Assembly (NCBI GenBank): GCA_035452965.1 | Contig: DAOTCE010000004.1 | Location: 62,001 to 126,000, forward strand | Source of the DNA: Candidatus Paceibacterota bacterium | Lineage (GTDB): Bacteria; Verrucomicrobiota; Verrucomicrobiia; Limisphaerales; UBA8199 | Length of the DNA stretch: 64,000 nucleotides | Direction of reading: 5' to 3' | Shown: positions 9,135 through 17,437 of the stretch, piece by piece | How the letters are laid out: every line of letters begins with the position of its first letter | Numbering within the stretch: the first letter of the stretch is position 1 | Position numbers and translations under genes: made by a program | The notes under the pieces: model-generated | Told to the model about the DNA's origin: nothing | Databases searched by the model: none | Seen by the model: only the letters and a program-made list of their open reading frames with translations

Positions 9135-10037
9135 CTATGGTTTATGACTCACGACAACTGCTTCCAGCACTCCCAGTTCCGCTTTGGGAATCTGCCGCGC
9201 TTCTCTCCGCAGCTTTGGCCAAATGTCCTCCAAGTACTGCGGATCAGCCCTTCGAGTTACTATCGTTTCCTCAACTATCAGACCGGCATTCTCCAGCGCT
9301 GACTGGTGATGCGAGACAAAGGACCGGGTTGCCCTGTGACCCCGCGGGTACATCAGGTTGTAAAGCCAGTTGGGATAGGTCTGGAAATCTAGAGGCGGCA
9401 CAGGATCCTCCAGATCGCCGTGACCCGAAAAGTCTATGCGGTGGAACATCCGGCCAGCGCCCCTCTTCAGCGCCCTGCCGCAGGCGCCATAGCACCCTGG
9501 AAGGTCTTCCACGTGTTCCATCACGTGGAAAGAGAAGATGTAGTCGTAGCCTTCAACTAGCGAAACCTGCTCCATCAACGTATTCCGGTAGGTCACCTTT
9601 GTCTCATCGAAGCAGACACCCCCAGCCCCCTCGATGAGAATGCTCGGGTCGAGATCGAACCCCGTGCGCTGCAGTTCACGCAGTATTCTGGGCTGAAGAG
9701 GATTGAGCACAGGGGGTGATGGCTCTATGAGGTCCACATGCTTGCACCCAAGTTGAATCAGGAGACTGGCGATGCTTAGGCAATCCGAACAGCCTACCTC
9801 ACAAGCAGTCTTGCCGGGAAAACTCCACCCGGCGGGAAGGTGCTTCAGCAAAAACCTTGTAAGGTCGGCATGATGGGCGACTGTGGCCTCGAAGCTCTGC
9901 GGCGGCCATTTTCGTTGCCTGGCCTTAAAGCCGACTGCAATGCGAAGCATCCGGCAGGTGCTGTGCCAAATAGCCTGGCCTACCTTTGCTTTATTCAACA
10001 TTACGATACGGTACCGATCTCCAACGATTTTCGTCAA
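9135..10037 (-). CDS. class I SAM-dependent methyltransferase
   Basis: A 300-residue protein with a Rossmann-fold methyltransferase core. Motif I is CEVGCSDCLSIASLL, followed by an acidic end of strand 2 (HVDLIEPS). A post-motif segment YDYIFSFHVMEHVEDLPG carries the FHVxEHV pattern of the Methyltransf_11/23 group. Its place between two glycosyltransferase-type genes and another methyltransferase suggests it methylates a sugar or glycan terminus, but this is inference. Several in-frame starts exist (10037, and ATGs further in near MLNKAK); the first is used because no internal one has a clear ribosome binding site. Confidence 0.8.
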   Translation of the reverse strand: MTKIVGDRYRIVMLNKAKVGQAIWHSTCRMLRIAVGFKARQRKWPPQSFEATVAHHADLTRFLLKHLPAGWSFPGKTACEVGCSDCLSIASLLIQLGCKHVDLIEPSPPVLNPLQPRILRELQRTGFDLDPSILIEGAGGVCFDETKVTYRNTLMEQVSLVEGYDYIFSFHVMEHVEDLPGCYGACGRALKRGAGRMFHRIDFSGHGDLEDPVPPLDFQTYPNWLYNLMYPRGHRATRSFVSHHQSALENAGLIVEETIVTRRADPQYLEDIWPKLRREARQIPKAELGVLEAVVVSHKP

Positions 10038-10112
10038 CCGGCAAAAGGTCCGAAGGTCGTGTTTTACCAGGCTCCAAGCCCCGTTGGGTTTCTCGGCGTC
10101 GCGCCAGGCATC

Positions 10113-10850
10113 TTACTTCTCGTGCACCCGCCGAGTAGCAGCAACCATCAGTCCAGTAGTGTTGTGCTCGGGATTCGGATCAGTACCCCACCGAACTGCA
10201 AGCATGGGCAACATGTAGTGGACGGGCAGTTTGACCAGCATCCTCAAGCCCAGCGACAAAATCCGCTTGACACCCCCAACTTCCAATTCCCAAGCGCGCC
10301 AATTGCCGTAAGCCTGCTGCAGAAAATAAACCCCTGTGCGCCCCCTCCCACCTTGCGGGACAATATTGTCAATCACAAAACCGCGCTTTGGAAGCCAATG
10401 CCGGTACCAATGCAGGGTGAATCCGCTGTAATAATGATAAGGTTCCATGTGCAGGCCAGAAAACATTGGGGTCGTCAGAAGCAATTTCCCTTCGGGCTTG
10501 AGCAGACGGCCGAACTCACTCAGAACCGCCATTGGATCTATCACATGCTCCAACACCTCAGTGCAGAGAATTGCACCCAAACATCCGTCCGGCAGCGGGA
10601 TTTTGGTAATCTCGCAGACGTAGTCTATTGGCTCCGCGCACCTCACCAACGGCCCCTCGTAGCGACAGAAGTCCTGCGTCTCGTAACGGCAATGAGCAAA
10701 AAACGGCCGGTACTTGCTGGCGCCGGCGCCCGCGTCCAGCACCCGAGTGCCAGTGGGCAGTTTCGCCGATTCGGCCTTGACCCACTGGTCCCGCGCCCAT
10801 GCCTCTGGATACCAAAACCGTTCTTTGCGTGTCTCAACCAGTTTGTCCAT
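10113..10850 (-). CDS. class I SAM-dependent methyltransferase
   Basis: A 245-residue Methyltransf_11-type protein. Motif I is VLDAGAGASKYRPFF; the later strand-4 region GAILCTEVLEHVIDPMAVLSEF and the following RLLKPEGKLLLTTP are textbook for this family. I choose the ATG at 10850 (MDKLVETRKERFWYP). A TTG at 10889 would add 13 residues and has no better ribosome binding site. It stands first in a probable minus-strand unit with the next methyltransferase and a GT4, and is divergent to the flippase gene (about 200 bp between). The acceptor is unknown, probably a glycan or glycolipid. Confidence 0.8.
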   Translation of the reverse strand: MDKLVETRKERFWYPEAWARDQWVKAESAKLPTGTRVLDAGAGASKYRPFFAHCRYETQDFCRYEGPLVRCAEPIDYVCEITKIPLPDGCLGAILCTEVLEHVIDPMAVLSEFGRLLKPEGKLLLTTPMFSGLHMEPYHYYSGFTLHWYRHWLPKRGFVIDNIVPQGGRGRTGVYFLQQAYGNWRAWELEVGGVKRILSLGLRMLVKLPVHYMLPMLAVRWGTDPNPEHNTTGLMVAATRRVHEK

Positions 10851-11054
10851 GGAAACCTGGATAGTGGCTGGGACCACCCGCTCAAGCAATTGCTTTCTGC
10901 GTCGCGCGCGGGGGCCTTATCCACCGCCAGATCGATCCGCGACTGACTGCCGCCGCCAGCAGAGAACTTGCATGCATTGTTACTGATCAGTGCCACTGCC
11001 CCATAGTTGCGCTTGAACTAGACCTCGCTCTTTCCCCAAACTGGCATCGTCTCA

Positions 11055-12518
11055 ATGATCAACCGCCGGCCATCCGCAATCCAGACATTCCAAGCCCGCG
11101 CGTTTCTCGACCGCTTGCGCCGCTCAACCGTTGTTTGGTCGTGGGTTTACAATGGTGCCCGCCTGGCCTCGGGCATTATCCTGCTCCCGCTGGTGCTCCA
11201 CAAGCTCCCGACGGCGGAACTGGGGATGTACTACGTCTTGTTGAGCCTGGTGGCACTGGTGCCGCTCGTAGATTTTGGGTTTGGGCCAACCATCGGCCGG
11301 TTTGTCAGCTACGCCATGGGCGGCGCCGAGGCGATCCAGCCCCAAGGCATAGCCAAACCCGGCAGCTCCTCAGCGCCGAACTATGATTTGCTCTGGCAGC
11401 TTCTCTTCACCACCAGAAAGCTATATGGCATTCTTCTCCTGGCGCTTATGGTTGTGCTGGGGGTCTGGGGAACTTACATGGTGGAACTGCGCATCGAAGA
11501 GACCGCCTCCCCGGCGATCACCCGCGTGGCGTGGGTGGTGACATTTGTCTCGGCCCTTTTCGATGTTTATTCGGGTTGGTGGGGCGTTTATCTGAGCAAC
11601 ATGAACCAGGTCCTGGCCGCCACGCGCATCGGCCTCCTGTCTATGGTCGCGCGCCTGGTGCTCGCCTCTGCCTTGTTGCTAGTCGGCGGTGGTCTCCTCA
11701 GCCTGCCGGTTGGGACCTTGTGCGGCAGTGTGCTTGCGCGAACTCTGGCTCGACGGCGATGCTTGCGCTTGCTGGCGGGCCATTCGCCTCCGCAATCGGC
11801 CAAGCTCAAGGACATCCTGAAGATTCTGTGGCCAAACAGTTGGCGGGCCGGGGTGCACTTTATCAGTCGCTACCTCCTGGTGAACGCAAACACCGCCATC
11901 TGCCTCGGAGTCCTGGGCCTTGCCGCCAACGCGCAATACGGTTTGTCCGTTCAGCTCGTGGGCATCGCCGCCAGCATGGCCGCCGTCTGGACCAACGTGA
12001 AATGGCCTCTTATCGGCCAGTACCTTTCCCGCCACGATGCCGCCGCGGTGCAGCGGGTGCTCCAGCCGCGACTCTGGCTGCAAGGGCTTACGTTCCTGCT
12101 CCTGGCAGCCGCTTTGATCGTCTGCGGACCAACCCTGCTGCGGGCAGTTGGCAATCACAAGACCATACTCCCGCCGGGCTGGTTCGCTTTACTGCTGCTC
12201 AACTCGTTGCTGGATATGCAGTTCATTCTCTGGACAACGCTGATCTTTGCCCAAAACCGCATGCCCTTTCTCTGGTTTTCCGTGGCTTCCAATGTCGTCA
12301 GCCTGATGCTCGCGCTAGCCTTGATCCGGTTTACTTCGCTGGGCTTGGGCGCCCTGGTGCTGGCGCCGCTTCTGGCCGGCGTGCTGTTCAACTATTGGTA
12401 CTGGCCGGCCCATGGCGCCCGGAGTTTGGGCACGAACCTGTTCCGCTTCCTGTTTACTCCGCCGCCGCCCCAGCCGGCCGAACGGCCGCCGCTCGAAGAG
12501 GCGCAAATCAAGGGGTGA
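11055..12518 (+). CDS. Wzx-like polysaccharide flippase (MOP superfamily)
   Basis: A 487-residue integral membrane protein with about 12 hydrophobic segments spread over the whole length, starting near residue 28. The opening (VYNGARLASGIILLPLVLHKLPTAELGMY) resembles the first helices of oligosaccharide flippases, which move undecaprenyl-linked repeat units across the inner membrane. The context of glycosyltransferases and methyltransferases on both sides agrees. A Pro-rich tail (FTPPPPQPAERPPLEE) ends the protein. It starts with ATG at 11055 and converges on the FAD oxidoreductase gene with a 57-bp gap. Confidence 0.82.
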   Translation: MINRRPSAIQTFQARAFLDRLRRSTVVWSWVYNGARLASGIILLPLVLHKLPTAELGMYYVLLSLVALVPLVDFGFGPTIGRFVSYAMGGAEAIQPQGIAKPGSSSAPNYDLLWQLLFTTRKLYGILLLALMVVLGVWGTYMVELRIEETASPAITRVAWVVTFVSALFDVYSGWWGVYLSNMNQVLAATRIGLLSMVARLVLASALLLVGGGLLSLPVGTLCGSVLARTLARRRCLRLLAGHSPPQSAKLKDILKILWPNSWRAGVHFISRYLLVNANTAICLGVLGLAANAQYGLSVQLVGIAASMAAVWTNVKWPLIGQYLSRHDAAAVQRVLQPRLWLQGLTFLLLAAALIVCGPTLLRAVGNHKTILPPGWFALLLLNSLLDMQFILWTTLIFAQNRMPFLWFSVASNVVSLMLALALIRFTSLGLGALVLAPLLAGVLFNYWYWPAHGARSLGTNLFRFLFTPPPPQPAERPPLEEAQIKG

Positions 12519-12575
12519 GCGCACAACGCGAGGAACAGAGCGCACCGAGCGCCGGCATCACAAGTCGCTCTCTAA

Positions 12576-13958
12576 CTAACTGCGCAGATAGGCACCGCGC
12601 GCGACTAGTTGATAGCGGAGCTTGCTGACGCTGATGCGTGAGGGAGACACCTTGTCTGTGACGGCGATGCCAGCGGCGTGGCCGGCAGCTTCGCCCATTG
12701 CCATGCAGGTGGACATGACGCGGATGGCAGCCATGGCTTCGTGGGTCGTCGAGATGCAGCGGCCGGCAACGAGCAGATTCTCCACCTTCTGCGGCAACAG
12801 ACAGCGATAGGGGATATCGTAACAGTCACCACACCACTCCATGGTGCAGTCGTCGTCGTTGGGGTGGTGCAAATCAACCGGGTAGCTGCCGACAGCTATG
12901 GCGTCGTCAAATCGGCGGCAACTCAGGATGTCCTCCCGGTTGAGCACATACTGGCCCACGATGCGCCGGGTTTCCCGCAAGCCCAGGAAGGGAGCGACTT
13001 TCGTCACAAGGGCTCGCTCGAAGCCGGGCACGTATTGGACCAGATATTGGCAGATGCCGGCAATCTGGCGGCGGGCTTCGACTTCGCCAGCAGTCAGGCT
13101 CTGCGGATCGGTGCCGTCCACGCCCTTGACCCGGGTCATGTTCACCCAGACTTCGCCGGCGCGGAGGCCGGTAATCAGAATCGTCCGTTCGGTGGGAAGG
13201 GAAAGCCCCGCCGCCTGGGCCTTCTGAATCAACTGCCGCAGCCCAACGACGATGAACTGATGGTTCTGGCCGAAGTAATCCGCGGGAATGAAATCGGCAC
13301 GGTAAGTCTCGGGGTCATTGGCCAGGCTGTGACGGAGCCTTTCGGTTTCCACGCCAGACAGACAAAACATCAGCGTGGGCGGCTGCATGCCTCCGCGCGC
13401 GTCGCCTTTCTCGCACGGCACGCCAGCGCGGAAGGCCACGTCGCCGTCGCCGGTGCAATCAATGATCACCCTGGCCAGGATCGCTTCCCGGCCAGCCTTG
13501 CTCTCGGTGAGAATGCCACAGATGCGGCCGCCTTCCATGACAACGCCGCTGAACACCCGGTAGAGCATGAGGTCCACGCCGCGCTCGAGGAGCATGTCCA
13601 GCGCGACGGACTTCACCGCCTCCGGCTCGACGAGCGTTAGGCTCACGTGGAGTGGGCATGGCCGGTGCTCGCTCGCGGCGCCTCTGGCCCGGAGCCGATC
13701 AATGAGCCTCTGTGGCAGACCCGCTATGATGGGCTTGCGTTTCTGGCTCAGAAATCCCAGCACAGGCAAGCCGATGGTAAGGTTGCCTCCGACGAAGCTG
13801 CGGCTTTCGACCAAGGCGACTTTCAGACCAGCTTCGGCGGCAGCCATCGCGGCCATGATGCCGGCCGGGCCGCCGCCCACAACGAGCACGTCCACGTCTG
13901 CCCGAACGGGCACGGCTCGCGCGGGTTCCTGAATTGAGCCCATTTCATTGCCATTCAT
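12576..13958 (-). CDS. FAD-dependent oxidoreductase
   Basis: A 460-residue flavoprotein. The dinucleotide-binding motif is VLVVGGGPAGIMAAMAAAEA with GGGPAG at 28-33, then VALVESRSFVGGNLT, typical of FAD_oxidored (PF12831). A later ILARVIIDCTGDGDVAFRAG is the family's second FAD contact (ATGxGD-like), and the end carries LLVAGRCISTTHEAMAAIRV. No Tat or Sec signal is present, so it is probably cytoplasmic. It is the last gene of a minus-strand series MFS-EEP-EEP-FAD with gaps of 9, 6 and 25 bp, so it likely oxidises a compound taken up or released by its neighbours. Confidence 0.85.
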   Translation of the reverse strand: MNGNEMGSIQEPARAVPVRADVDVLVVGGGPAGIMAAMAAAEAGLKVALVESRSFVGGNLTIGLPVLGFLSQKRKPIIAGLPQRLIDRLRARGAASEHRPCPLHVSLTLVEPEAVKSVALDMLLERGVDLMLYRVFSGVVMEGGRICGILTESKAGREAILARVIIDCTGDGDVAFRAGVPCEKGDARGGMQPPTLMFCLSGVETERLRHSLANDPETYRADFIPADYFGQNHQFIVVGLRQLIQKAQAAGLSLPTERTILITGLRAGEVWVNMTRVKGVDGTDPQSLTAGEVEARRQIAGICQYLVQYVPGFERALVTKVAPFLGLRETRRIVGQYVLNREDILSCRRFDDAIAVGSYPVDLHHPNDDDCTMEWCGDCYDIPYRCLLPQKVENLLVAGRCISTTHEAMAAIRVMSTCMAMGEAAGHAAGIAVTDKVSPSRISVSKLRYQLVARGAYLRS

Positions 13959-13983
13959 AATCTGCTCTCCTGCGCTCCAACTG

Positions 13984-14889
13984 TTAGATGGTCACGACAG
14001 CCGACACAAAATAATGGTCGCTCGGGAAGCGGCCATTGCGGCCGTCGCGAATCACTTGGGCCGAGAGTGGCTTCACGGGTCCCCGGCACCATATCCAGTC
14101 TATTCTGGTCCCGGGCCTGCCGTTGAGCTTCGTCGCGGCGTACTGTGGCCCGAGGAATGCGTGGGCGGTGTAGCCGGGATCTGCCGGCCCGTGCACTGCG
14201 GAATACGTATCGGTCCAGCCTCCGGCTGCCAGCAGTTTGATCGCGGGATTGGCGGCATTGGCGTTGAAGTCCCCAGTAAGCAGTTGTGGCAAGGTCCCGG
14301 GCAACACCGCGCTCGCCTGCACGATCAACTTCGCCTGATTTTCCCGAGCGACCTGACCGCGATGATCGAGGTGCGTGTTCCAGAGCCGGAACTCCTTCCC
14401 GGCCCCACACTCCCGGAGGTGGACCCAGTTCACAAACCGCGCTTCCGCTGAATCCCACGACTTGGTCCCAGCCACGTGAGGCGTCTGCGAGAGCCAGAAT
14501 CCGCCCGCCGAGACCAGCTCATAGCGGGCGCGGGAAAAGAGAATGGCGTTGTGCGGATGGGCTGGCGCGTCGGGATTGGACAAAGCGAAGCTGTCGAGCT
14601 CGGGCAGGCGGGTCTTCAAGTGCTGAAAGTGAACATGCTGGCACTCCTGCAGGCAAACCAGGTCAGGCTTCTGAGCCCGCATCACCTCCGCGCAAAGTTC
14701 TTTGCGATCGGCCCAGCCGTTGCCCGCCTTGCCATCTGCGGGAACGTCCACGCGGACATTGCACGTGAGAACTTTGTGCATCCCGGACTTGCCCGGTGGG
14801 GCACTTCCCGTTGCGGCCAGCACGGGGCGTCCTAACCAGGGCAGCGCGGCGACGATCCCGAAATGCCTTATGAAGTCTCTTCGTCTCAT
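13984..14889 (-). CDS. Tat-exported endonuclease/exonuclease/phosphatase-fold hydrolase
   Basis: A 301-residue protein with a twin-arginine-type signal (MRRRDFIRHFGIVAALPWLG) ending near PVLAA. The mature part is an EEP-fold metallo-hydrolase: VLTCNVRVD at the start, the catalytic Glu in PDLVCLQECQHVH, FRLWNTHLDHRG, LLTGDFNANAANP and the final SDHYFV. All expected metal and catalytic positions (N, E, D-x-N, SDH) are present. This fold cleaves phosphodiesters or phosphate esters. The neighbour upstream on the same strand is a paralogue (6-bp gap). In this carbohydrate context the substrate may be a sugar phosphate or phospholipid head group; DNA is less likely. Confidence 0.85.
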   Translation of the reverse strand: MRRRDFIRHFGIVAALPWLGRPVLAATGSAPPGKSGMHKVLTCNVRVDVPADGKAGNGWADRKELCAEVMRAQKPDLVCLQECQHVHFQHLKTRLPELDSFALSNPDAPAHPHNAILFSRARYELVSAGGFWLSQTPHVAGTKSWDSAEARFVNWVHLRECGAGKEFRLWNTHLDHRGQVARENQAKLIVQASAVLPGTLPQLLTGDFNANAANPAIKLLAAGGWTDTYSAVHGPADPGYTAHAFLGPQYAATKLNGRPGTRIDWIWCRGPVKPLSAQVIRDGRNGRFPSDHYFVSAVVTI

Positions 14890-14895
14890 CTTGCA

Positions 14896-15819
14896 TCAGG
14901 GATTGAAAGCGAGCCTGGCGGCAATAAAGTAATGATCGCTCGGGTAGCGACCGCCGCGCCCATCGCGGATGATCTTCCAGGCAAGAGTCGAGACAGGGCC
15001 ACGCGTGAGGATGAAGTCTATCGGACCGCGCTTGCGGGCGGCTTCCGTTTTGGGAGTGTATTTCGGGCCAAGAAAGCCATGCGTGGTGTTGCCGTTGTCG
15101 CGCGGCCCGGGGGCGGCGATCTGGGTATTAATCCAGCCCGCGTCGAATGCGAGCTTGAGAACAGTGTTGCTGGCGTCCGCGTTGAAGTCACCGGCCAGGA
15201 CTTGTGGAAACTCCGGCGCGTATAGCGCGGCCTCTGCCAGGATCAGCTTGGTCTGCTCCTCGCGAGCGGGCTGGCTCTTGTGATCGAGGTGCGTACTGAG
15301 CGCCCGGAATTGCTTTCCCGAGGCGCGATCACGAAGCCGCACCCAGTTGACGTGCCGAGCGCGCGCGGATTCCCATGAAACTGAGCCCGGCAAGTGCGGT
15401 GTTTCCGAGAGCCAGAAGCCGCCCGCCGACACGAAATCGTACCGCCGGCGAGAGTACAGGATCGGATTCTTGGCGATGCCCTGGTAGCCGGTCGTCCGGC
15501 AATCCATCTCCGGACCCTCGAAGCCGAAGCTCCCGAATTCCGGAAAACCGCGCGCCAGGTCCTCCATCTGCTCACGCAGGACTTCCTGGAGGCATACAAT
15601 GTCCGGCTTCTGCGCGCGAATCACATCCAGACACAGCTCGCGTCGCGCCTTCCAGCCGTTGCCGGCGGCGTCATCGTCGGGCAATATCACTCGGATGTTG
15701 CAGCTTAGAACCGTGTGAGAGACGGGCTGAGCATTGGTGGGCGCCGCGCGTGCAATGCGGCCCAGCCAGGGGAGCGAGGCCCCGAGACCGAGCGTTCTGA
15801 TAAAGGTTCTGCGTTTCAT
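14896..15819 (-). CDS. Tat-exported EEP-fold hydrolase (paralogue)
   Basis: A 307-residue paralogue of the next gene downstream, with the same architecture. It opens with a twin-arginine-type signal (MKRRTFIRTLGLGASLPWLG), then VLSCNIRVILPDDDAAGNG, the catalytic Glu in PDIVCLQEVLREQ, ALSTHLDHKSQ, VLAGDFNADASN and SDHYFIA near the end. Both copies share distinctive blocks such as FVSAGGFWLSETPH and GFLGPKY, which points to a tandem duplication. It lies 9 bp downstream of the MFS transporter gene, so both hydrolases are probably translated from the transporter message and work in the periplasm. Confidence 0.85.
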   Translation of the reverse strand: MKRRTFIRTLGLGASLPWLGRIARAAPTNAQPVSHTVLSCNIRVILPDDDAAGNGWKARRELCLDVIRAQKPDIVCLQEVLREQMEDLARGFPEFGSFGFEGPEMDCRTTGYQGIAKNPILYSRRRYDFVSAGGFWLSETPHLPGSVSWESARARHVNWVRLRDRASGKQFRALSTHLDHKSQPAREEQTKLILAEAALYAPEFPQVLAGDFNADASNTVLKLAFDAGWINTQIAAPGPRDNGNTTHGFLGPKYTPKTEAARKRGPIDFILTRGPVSTLAWKIIRDGRGGRYPSDHYFIAARLAFNP

Positions 15820-15828
15820 GTGTTCGAT

Positions 15829-17085
15829 TCAAGTTTGTGCGGGCGCATCCTTCTTCGGCTGCTCGCGCCGCACCATCGTCCATAATACGAGCGCGGCCAG
15901 CGGATGGAGTAAAGCCATAATGACGAACATCCAACTCGCGCCCAGTGTGCCCATGACCTGGCCAACATAGTAATTGAACAACATTGCCCCCGCCGCGCCG
16001 AAGCCCGCCGCGATGCCCAGGACGCTGCCGATATTACCGGTGGGAAAGGTCTCCGCAATCACCACGCTCAGCGAGAACAGCCAGCTCAGGCACACCGCGC
16101 CCGCCACGCTGAAGATGGCGAGCGTGGCCGCGGGATGCGCCAGATGTGGCGTGAGCGCACAAACGGGCGCCAACGCCGCCATGGCTGTAAGCATGAGCTT
16201 GCGCGCGTGTACCGGCGGTTTACCGCGCTCCACCAGCCAGTCCGACCAGGCGGCGCTGCCCACGCCGCCGAGGTCGGCCGCCAGGAAGGGGACCCAGCCG
16301 ACCATGCCGATTTGCGCCAGGGTCAGCCCCGATTGCTCCTGCAAGTAACCGGGCAGCCAGAACAGGCAGAAATACCACACCGGGTCGCTGATGAAGCGGA
16401 TGAGAAGAATGCCCCACAGGCTGCGCGTGCGCCACAGTTGCGGCCAGGTGAACTTCGGGACCTGCGCGGGCGCTGCCGAACCGGTGGCCGCTTGCGCCAC
16501 CTCGGCAGGCGGGTCGCGGTAGATCATCCACCAGAGCGCCGCCACGACCAGCCCCGCCACCCCCGGCACAATAAAGGCGGCGTGCCAGTTCCACTTCAGC
16601 GCCAGCCAGGCAATGAGCGGTGGAGCAATAACCGCCCCGAAGGAGCCACCCGCCACGCAAAGGCTGTTCGCCGTGGCTCGCAAGCTGCCGGGGAACCAAA
16701 CGGTCACCGCGCGCAGTTGAGCGGGGAACGCCATCGGCTCCGCCAACCCCAGCGCTCCGCGGCATAGGGCAAACTGCCCGAAGGTCTTCGTGAACACCGC
16801 CCCGATACACGCGCTGGACCAGGCCACGACCCCCGTGAGCATCATGCGCCGGGCGCCCCACTGGTCCACCAGCCAGCCCGCCACCGGATACATGCAGGCA
16901 TAGCAGACGGTGAAGATATTAGCCAGCACCGCATACCCAGCGTCATCCAAATGAAATTCGCCTTTGAGCGTGGGCTTGAGGATCGAGACGATCTGGCGGT
17001 CAATGTAATTCAACACGATCGCGCAGAAGATGAGCACGAGGATCATCCAGCGTCGCTGGAGCGGAGGCAGGAATTCCTCTCTCAT
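15829..17085 (-). CDS. MFS transporter (ACS/hexuronate-like)
   Basis: A 418-residue major facilitator with 12 predicted helices. After the first helix (FCAIVLNYIDRQIVSILKP) comes DDAGYAVLANIFTVCYACMYPVAGWLVDQWGARRMMLTG with the MFS loop-2/3 signature. NYIDRQ-like openings are characteristic of the anion:cation symporter branch that imports hexuronates, glucarate and similar organic anions. It starts at ATG 17085 and heads a probable four-gene operon with two exported EEP hydrolases and an FAD oxidoreductase. The plausible model is periplasmic cleavage of a phosphorylated compound, uptake of the product and cytoplasmic oxidation (inference). Confidence 0.85.
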   Translation of the reverse strand: MREEFLPPLQRRWMILVLIFCAIVLNYIDRQIVSILKPTLKGEFHLDDAGYAVLANIFTVCYACMYPVAGWLVDQWGARRMMLTGVVAWSSACIGAVFTKTFGQFALCRGALGLAEPMAFPAQLRAVTVWFPGSLRATANSLCVAGGSFGAVIAPPLIAWLALKWNWHAAFIVPGVAGLVVAALWWMIYRDPPAEVAQAATGSAAPAQVPKFTWPQLWRTRSLWGILLIRFISDPVWYFCLFWLPGYLQEQSGLTLAQIGMVGWVPFLAADLGGVGSAAWSDWLVERGKPPVHARKLMLTAMAALAPVCALTPHLAHPAATLAIFSVAGAVCLSWLFSLSVVIAETFPTGNIGSVLGIAAGFGAAGAMLFNYYVGQVMGTLGASWMFVIMALLHPLAALVLWTMVRREQPKKDAPAQT

Positions 17086-17437
17086 CGCAGCGGAACCGCG
17101 AGACCTGCATCTCGCTGTGCGTCATGACCGCTGCAACCAGTGGAGTTGTTCGGAGGGGGTTGCACTTCTGCTCAGTTGGTAGAGAAACCCAGGTTTGCTT
17201 GGATCTCCTGCCGCCAACGCGCGACTGTGAGCGATAGAGTGTGCTCCAGCTTTGCAGCATTCCGGCCAGGAGAATTCGTCTCCGCCCCGCCGCCTGCCGG
17301 GCGACTCAACGCAAGCGTCAACAAGATTACTTCCGCATGCATCGGGGCACGACTGTATCCAAAAGGCGGATGGAGGCGCAATATCGTGCGCATCACCCGG
17401 GACCCGCTCCTGCCTTCGCGGGCGGATGCGCGTCCGG
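17086..17437. other. intergenic between transporter and sulfatase genes
   Basis: About 350 bases without a supported gene. The size of the gap separates the MFS operon from the upstream Gfo/Idh-sulfatase pair, so a promoter for the MFS operon is expected here, but I do not see a clear one. Confidence 0.45.

Noticed and set aside
8417..9637. Plus-strand frame opposite the minus-strand GT4 and methyltransferase
   Set aside because: No conserved motif; overlaps two genes with clear family signatures.
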